The position numbers and the translations under genes were made by a program. The notes beneath the pieces were generated by a model, which was not told where the DNA came from, did not search any database, and was given only the letters and a program-made list of their open reading frames with translations. A DNA stretch of 64,000 nt from positions 4,154,001 to 4,218,000 of the forward strand of contig NC_045148.1 in assembly GCF_008831285.2 (NCBI RefSeq), read 5' to 3'. This document shows, piece by piece, positions 58,126-64,000 of this stretch. This stretch comes from Nymphaea colorata. Taxonomy: Eukaryota > Streptophyta > Magnoliopsida > Nymphaeales > Nymphaeaceae. Positions within the stretch are counted from its first letter, which is position 1. The number at the start of each line of letters is the position of its first letter.

Positions 58126-58262
58126 CATAGCATAGCTAATCGTATTAGTGGACTAGTGAAAGACTAGTCGTCATTTCAATTTTAAATGCACAATATTTTA
58201 ATTGACAGGTGTATCACTCCCCACCCAAATTTAGAAGTAGCCTTAGATGGGAAGAAAGGGAG
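58126..58262 (+). mobile_element. SINE, copy 2 (older)
   Basis: It aligns with copy 1 from the A box (TAGCATAGCTAA at 58128-58139) through ACTCCCCACCCAAATTT and AGTAGCCTTAGATGGGAAGA. The B box is decayed (GTCATTTCAATTT), so this copy could no longer drive pol III. Confidence 0.65.
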
Positions 58263-59192
58263 TCACTTCGACCACTTCAGGCCTGCAAGAAATTAACGTA
58301 CATTAAGACATGACAATCATGTAATAAAATCCATTTTTCTTCTACACACGCGCACGTGTATATGCACATAGATGAAACAGCTGCACATAACAGACAGGGC
58401 TTCTAGCTTGACGTAGTGGACTAGCAATGCCAAATTCCTCCTCTGCAAATTGAAACATGGCCCGACCATGACTTCTTAACTTGGCTTGGAAGAACAACAT
58501 TTCTTTGTTTAGGCATTAATTCTTGCCTGTTCCTACTGACCATCTGTGATGTGGATGCTCCACCAAGATAGTGCAGGCAGTTGGGCAATTCAGAAAGCAC
58601 ATATGCGTGCAGAAGTTGTTCAATAGACCAACGAGCAACAGCAAGAGGGAACATGCAAGTTGATGGAATGTCAGGAAAAAAACTCTCTCTATCATTATCT
58701 CTCTCTCTGTGGCCTTTTGGTAAAGAGCCAGGTGTCCAAATTAAGACAATGAAGACAATAATCCAATATATATTTTGTCCTTGGAATAGTTATGGATTTG
58801 AAGGAGTGCCCATGAATGGGGCCCATCCACCAGATCAGAATCCAGATTTTAATCCATTGGCGTACCCTCTTGGCACAACTGGTTGTATGGCGATCATGGT
58901 CATTCCCAATTATTGAGATGCATCTTTGCCCAATTCTTTTGATGACATAAAATTCTCAAGATTTTGGATGCCCCAACAAATCATGGGGGTCCCTTGGGAA
59001 AAGGAATAAAGCAAAAGTACCATTGGAACCAGCACGCCTTAGGAGCCCCTCCTTTTTCTTATTCATAACTTTTGTATTTATGAGATCCCTTCTATGCAGT
59101 TTTGCAGATGGCCCGTCCCTATTGTCTCTTGCTTTCAAGACTTCTCTTTCTCTCTCTCTCCCCCTCTCCCTCTCCTTCTCTCTCTGCTTTGC

Positions 59193-59200
59193 CATAAATA
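59193..59200 (+). promoter_or_regulatory. TATA-like box of the DUF620 gene
   Basis: CATAAATA lies 52 bp upstream of the ATG and directly after a CT-rich stretch (59143-59187), the TATA plus pyrimidine-patch layout common in plant promoters. The short distance to ATG would give a short 5' UTR, so this is tentative. Confidence 0.4.
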
Positions 59201-59251
59201 AGCTTTCATACACCAGTTCAAGCCCAATCCCAGCAGTTGTATCAATCTGTC

Positions 59252-60689
59252 ATGGGTCCAAGGTCTAGAAGAAGATACCAGCGTGGTTATGGTGAAACAC
59301 TGTCTCCATTAATGGAGGGACCTTATCCGGAGGATCATGGGGAGAGAGGAAGGAAGGAGAGCTCCTGGGACATCATCAGAGGATGGGTGAGAACACAGAT
59401 AGAGAAGGGGTCTCTTGCCAACTCCCTGAGCTCTGTCCACGGCTGCGCGAGGTCGGATCCGAAGCTCCTCCTTGGTGTTTTAGGCTGTCCCCTGGCTCCC
59501 GTCCCCCTTGTGAATGAGCCACTCCCCCATATCTCCATTAAAGGCACTCCATTTGTAAGTTGTCTCAGTACTCTACCACCAATTCTTTATGTCTTCTGTG
59601 CAGTCTTGTGGACTTACTTTACTTTCGCTATCTCATTACCGAACCTGTGAAAGATCTAGTGGGTGCCTTCCTGTCGCTGATCTGTTCTGTTCCCTCATTC
59701 TTGTTTCTTTAAAAGGGCAATCGCATCTTTGCTTTACTAAAATTCGTCTGTCATTCGAAATACATTTCCTTTATTAAAGAACCACAGCGTTTTTTAGAAA
59801 TTAGATGTTATTGTAAGAATGCGGGGCTTTAAGAACGTACTCATTGTTGGCCTAAATATGAGATCTGGCTGTGTTATGTAAACTTTGAACGATACTGTGC
59901 AGGAAACTTCTTCTGCGCACTACATTATACACCAGTATGTGGCCGCGACCGGATGCACGAAGCTGCAGCAGGGTAGCAGCAAGAGCATGTACGCGGTGGG
60001 GACGGTGACGATGAGCATCTGCGAGTCGGAAATGGCCGGGAAATCTGTGAGGAGCAACGTGAGCAGGGGAGGAGGTGAGTGCGGGTGCTTCGTTTTGTGG
60101 CAGATGTGCCCGGACATGTGGTCGGTGGAGCTGGCCTTCGCCGGCAGCAAGATAGTGGCGGGCAGCGACGGCAGGGTGGTCTGGCGCCACACTCCGTGGC
60201 TTGGAACCAACGCAGCAAAGGGGCCTCCTCGCCCACTCCGCCGGATCGTTCAGGTTTGCTATGGCCCCCTCTTTCCAATCTCAGAACTTCCCTTTTACAG
60301 AGTATGGTCAGAAGCAGAGCAGATAGAATCAGTCTGTTTGCTGTCTAATTTGCCCCTACCATCATGGTATTACCCTGGAATTCCAGTAGCTATGAAAGAC
60401 CACGATCTGTGTCTCTTTTGCCCAAAACAAAGCTGTTGGTTTACCTCTCACACTCTGACAGGCCCACCTAAGTGGTTCAGATGAAATCATGACACAGAGC
60501 CAAGAAACGCAGATTATATTTTTATCCTGTTAATGTTATGATAAAGCCTATTTCAAAGGAATTGATCTGCTTGAAAGAAATGAAAAATGAAAGCAGCTAA
60601 CAAAATGGCAACAACATCGAATCTGCTTGTAGTGTGTGTGTGTAACTATATATATAATTATATATAGAGAAAGAGAGAGAGAGAGAGAG

Positions 60690-60724
<35 letters not shown>

Positions 60725-61473
60725 GAGAGAGAGAGGGGTCCACACTTTGTCCTTGCGTTAAATTTTCAAATTCAAGGTGGTTGGCAGGTTGCAAAACTAA
60801 AATATAAGGATCAGATCTTTACCAATTACAAGAAATGCATTACCATGGCCTGGAAGGCAGCCTTTGCCTAAAGCAGCCCCAACGCGTTGCTTTTGCTTTT
60901 CACAGACCTATCATTCTGCAATCAACCGAGGAACCCCAATCATTTCAAATGTGAAACGAGTTTCTTTATGGGCAGGGCCTGGATCCGAGGAGTACGGCCG
61001 GCATGTTCGCAAAAGCACAGTGCCTCGGCGAGAAGAGGGTCGGTGACGACGAGTGCTTTGTGCTCAAAGTGGCGGCAGACAGGGGAATGCTGGCCGAGAG
61101 GAGTGACGGCCCGGCGGAGGTCATCCGGCACGTCCTCTACGGCTACTTCAGCCAGAGGAGTGGCCTCCTGGTCTACTTGGAAGACTCCCACCTGACCCGG
61201 GTCGATTCCGGCGCCGCCGGTGCCGTCTATTGGGAGACCATGATCGGAACCAATGTGGATGACTACAGGGAGGTGGATGGTGTGCTTGTGGCTCACTCCG
61301 GCAGGTCCGTCGCCAAAGTATTTCGGTTCGGGGACGGGTCCCTGAGGCACAGCAGGATCAGGTTGGAGGAGAGGTGGAGGGTGGAGGATGTTGTTTTCAA
61401 TGTGCCCGGCCTCTCTGTTGATACCTTCCTCCCTCCATCTGACATCCTGTCAAATGCCTCGTCCGACGTTTGA
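59252..61473 (+). CDS. DUF620 family protein, 3 exons, 383 aa
   Basis: Exons 59252-59554, 59903-60253 and 60976-61473 join in phase 0 at GT/AG sites and encode 383 residues, the usual family length. Recognisable blocks: LSPLMEGPYPE and SSWDIIRGWVRTQ (1-55), LLLGVLGCPLAPVPLVNEPL (about 72-91), ETSSAHYIIHQYVAATGC (102-119), SMYAVGTVTM, CGCFVLWQMCPDMWSVELAF, AGSDGRVVWRHTPWLGTNAA, GPPRPLRRIVQ, then GLDPRSTAGMFAKAQCLGEK, CFVLKVAADR, EVIRHVLYGYFSQRSGLLVY, LEDSHLTRV, YWETMIG and a C-terminal VVFNVPGLSVDTFLPPSDI. DUF620 is plant-specific; its biochemical role is not known to me. No signal peptide or membrane segment is seen. The start is the first in-frame ATG that aligns with family N-termini. Intron 2 holds a GA microsatellite (60667-60740). 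Confidence 0.93.
60667..60740. repeat. (GA)n microsatellite in intron 2 of the DUF620 gene
   Basis: GA dinucleotides interrupted twice by GTACAGAG. Minus-strand SLSLSL reading frames there are artefacts of the repeat. Confidence 0.95.
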
Positions 61474-62169
61474 TTTGCTGTTGGATTTTCAAATTTTGAA
61501 TCATGTAAGAAATATGATGGGTGGCTTTGCTTTGGTATCAAATGTGATGTAAAGGTTATTAATTAGTTCTTCTATATATTCTTTAATTCAACTAAAAAGC
61601 ATGACCTTTCTTGGGGGGAGGATTATATACATCAATGCGTGTTTGATTACCTCTCATGAAGGATCCATAAATCTGAAATAACATGCTTTTGTTCATGTAA
61701 CCAACTATTTGCACTAAACTCCGTGGTTCATCAAATTGTAAATCTTATGACAAACCTAAAATCCATTAGCGAGGACCAAGTCCCACCAGTTCTTGATTCC
61801 ACTATAGAAAATGTGAAGCCCGTGCAAGGAGTCGGTACGTTTCTTAACCCTTTTCCTTTGTCATGTTCATTTTGGCCCGAGGCCTGGATTTAGCCTTTCT
61901 CTATGCTCTTTTACCCACTGCCTTAATGGCCTTGCAATAACCTTTGGAAAGTTGGGGGAAATTGACTCCCTGAGCTTCTAAGTGTGAGTACTGGCAGCCA
62001 CCTGATCCTATTAGAACCATGCAAGGCCTAGGGTGTTTTATCTGGTCCTGGATGAATGCTTGACAAGTGAATGCTGCTTCGGAATGGACATCTTCTTGCT
62101 GATTGAAGACTTGAGAGTCAAGTCTGGTATAGCCCACATGAATAGGCTTCCTCTGGACCATGTCTATAG
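61474..62169. other. 3' flank of the DUF620 gene, no further gene
   Basis: AT-rich. GTGTTTGATTACC at 61640 resembles the end of the MITE at 7331 but no second end was found. Confidence 0.45.
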
Positions 62170-62480
62170 GAGTAGAAAATGGACTTCCTCTGGATCAACA
62201 AGCTCAAAGAATGGGTGTGCAACTTGCATCAAGATGTTGCGTATCACAAAAAGATAAAAGATTTGAACCGCATCTTCTTCAAATGTTCGGCTGCTAGAGA
62301 AGTGTAGGATGGTATCGCTAGACGTATAGGCCAAATGAGGTGCCCTCTAGGCATTATACAGGCCTTAAAATGGGCGTGGAAAGAAATTTAGGAACCAAAC
62401 CTATGCAAATGTTAGAAAAACTGGTATCATGTAGTAGTATGAGAAATAACAGGAAACACACAGGCAAGTATGGAGTTAAA
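62170..62480 (+). pseudogene. LINE relic (reverse-transcriptase zinc-binding region)
   Basis: In mixed frames the strand reads NRIFFKCSAAREV, stop, DGIARRIGQMRCPLGIIQAL and KWAWKEI, then CWKNWYHVVV-like words, which match the zf-RVT tail of plant L1-type LINEs (HLFFxCxxAxxVW ... AATVYxIWRERN). Stops and shifts are frequent. The surroundings (62480-63180) may belong to the same relic but carry no clear motif. Confidence 0.5.
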
Positions 62481-63185
62481 AATGTCAAAGAAGCATGTGG
62501 AACTATTGCATAGAGTATATTGACAACCTTAAATGCGAAGATGGTAGCTCGAGAATGGTGAAGAACTGGTTGGATGTAGGAATCATGTGGAGTAGCTAGA
62601 CATGGAGAAAAAACATTGTGGGGAATGCGTATGTTGCCTAGCTCTTGGCATATAAGAGAGGCCTTAAGAGAGTAAAAGCCACCATGATCAGAGACTGTGA
62701 AGTTGTTTCAAGTTTGTATAGTGGGTGGCGATTATGGGTTCTGGACCTCTAGAAACCAAAACTTTAATAGAATGAAGTTCTGGGGGAGGACTGGCATGCA
62801 GATCATTTTGTGAGCAAACAATGGTGATCGAAGAACCGGGTAGCAACGCTAGTTGATAACAAGGATCACTTGACAGGCTTATCTCAAGGTGCCAAAACGC
62901 TATATATTCAACAGAATGGTAGGCAGGAAAGAATGGCCACCATAAGTTACCTCTTATTTATCGCTAACTTTTCTGGAACGGGACATTTAAAAGATGGCAT
63001 TACACAGATGGGACTTGGAATCCGATGCAGAAAATCTGAGACTAACTCAGTTTCTTTTTTTTTCTTCCTTTTTGTGTTTTTTTTTTCTTGTTTGGTTTGT
63101 TTTTTGAATATTTTTATAAATATCCTTCGTATTTGTGTGAATAAAGGTAAGAGGCCTATACCCCATGCAGCCGTTTTTTGGAATG

Positions 63186-63250
63186 AAAGGACAGGTGCTG
63201 GTACCGGTATGGGTTGAAGAATTTTCAAAGAATTTGGATACGGGACATGG

Positions 63251-63293
<43 letters not shown>

Positions 63294-63661
63294 CAAACAA
63301 AACAATGTAGCCATTAAAAAAAACTAAATTAAAAAAACTAAGTTGTCAGAAAATTGCCGGTTGCTGAAAAATCTTATTGAATAGATGGAGTTATACAATA
63401 GAGAACTTGAACAACCCTTTTGTGTCTATCAAAAACTCTTCATTTTCATTGCATATACATGAGGGTTTAAAGGAAAACCTAATTATTACACAAAAATGGA
63501 CTTTATCAACTTTGACCGAGTCCAAAAAAGATAGATACGCAATGGATGCGTTGACTGCATTGACACTAGTTTGACCGTATCCGGGCCCTGTCCAAAGGTG
63601 TACGCGTACCTCTGTGTTGACATAGATACCTCACCCAAACAAAGTACCCATGTGACAAAGC
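63186..63661. mobile_element. hAT-type non-autonomous element, family A copy 3
   Basis: The right end GTACCCATGTGACAAAG and the left GGTGCTGGTACCGGTATGGG match the family A ends. The right subterminal part (GTTGACTGCATTGACA, CCGTATCCGGGCC) resembles copy 1. Flanks TTGGAATG and TTGAAATG (63178-63185, 63662-63669) may be an 8-bp duplication with one change. A TA microsatellite lies at 63251-63289, where copy 1 also has AT-rich repeats. Confidence 0.6.
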
Positions 63662-63712
63662 TTGAAATGTGATGCGAAAATAAAGCAAGCACAGCGAGCA
63701 AGACCCGACCAT

Positions 63713-63724
63713 GCTCTAATACCA
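63713..63724 (-). other. primer-binding site of another copia element
   Basis: The minus strand reads TGGTATTAGAGC, a known variant of the copia initiator-tRNA site, directly after an LTR-like TTTTACA end. Confidence 0.6.
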
Positions 63725-64000
63725 TGTAAAATAAGAAGATAATGATTACGATGAAAATGTTTTCTTTCACAAGATCCAAACAAAAATTCACATCTAGATA
63801 TATATAAACAGAAAAATAAAATGAAAATGAGTTGCAAAATGATGTTTGTGAAACATAACCATGAAAGAATGACATCGATGGAGATGGTTGGTCCTTTAAA
63901 TATTCAGTACCATTGAGACATTTCAAATGCAATCAAGCTTGTTTTATTTTTGTAGCTTTGGAGTGAGAATAGCAGGTATCTACTAAACTTCTGACTATTC
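63725..64000 (-). repeat. copia-like 5' LTR, cut by window edge
   Basis: It begins at TGTAAAATAAG on the plus strand (minus-strand end ...TTTTACA) and continues past the window. The same terminal word TTTTTACA ends the copia-1 LTR. Family A copy 3 lies in or near its leader. Confidence 0.5.

Noticed and set aside
59852-60348. ORFs of 96-117 codons opposite DUF620 exon 2
   Set aside because: Shadow frames of a GC-rich exon; the plus-strand exon has the family motifs and splice sites.
60548-60794. Minus-strand ORFs rich in SLSLSL
   Set aside because: Translations of the GA microsatellite in intron 2 of the DUF620 gene.
1-64000. CRISPR arrays, operons or bacterial defence genes
   Set aside because: Spliced plant genes, LTR elements and SINEs show a plant nuclear genome; the regular repeats found are tandem units without spacers.

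Overview
The window is nuclear DNA of a flowering plant. It holds two intron-containing host genes of plant-specific families (an R2R3-MYB factor and a DUF620 protein) in a matrix of Ty1/copia and Ty3/gypsy LTR elements, MITEs, hAT-, CACTA- and SINE-like repeats and long AT microsatellites. The sequence alone does not fix the species. Gene density is low (two host genes in 64 kb), and almost everything else recognisable is transposon-derived.

Layout. 1-3449: a minus-strand copia element, cut by the window edge, inserted in a plus-strand gypsy element (3450-7129) that carries many stops and frameshifts. 7130-10950: MITE, old gypsy relic and a hAT-type non-autonomous element (9923-10579). 10951-15928: an old minus-strand copia whose two LTRs are both present; a 1.18-kb hAT-type element sits in its integrase with an exact 8-bp duplication, and its 5' LTR holds two further small TIR elements. 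15929-26452: mostly unique or AT-rich DNA with several MITEs. 26453-28150: MYB gene, three exons, plus strand, closest by eye to MYB26 (secondary wall / anther endothecium regulators).

29262-41297: a gypsy element (PBS, gag, protease, RT, RNase H, chromodomain-like tail, long GC-rich LTR). Its gag is interrupted by a full-length copia (30497-35578) with both LTRs and a perfect 5-bp target duplication CCGAT. The copia has lost its RT active-site segment and the gypsy its whole integrase. 41298-49788: mostly featureless, with AT microsatellite duplications, a TATA-like promoter segment and a GC-rich island.

49789-51570: a TIR-bounded element that appears to have captured two exons of a remorin gene. 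51571-53590: CACTA (En/Spm) remnant. 53713-58262: a foldback, two copies of one SINE family, and a Tourist-like MITE with TTA duplication. 59252-61473: intact three-exon DUF620 gene. 62170-64000: LINE relic, a third copy of the hAT-type family, and the 5' end of another copia element.

The two host genes show no sign of acting together. The interest of the window lies in the nesting order of the elements, three copies of one GGTACGGGTAC-ended hAT-type family, and the remorin capture. No prokaryote-like defence system, CRISPR array or gene cluster was seen.
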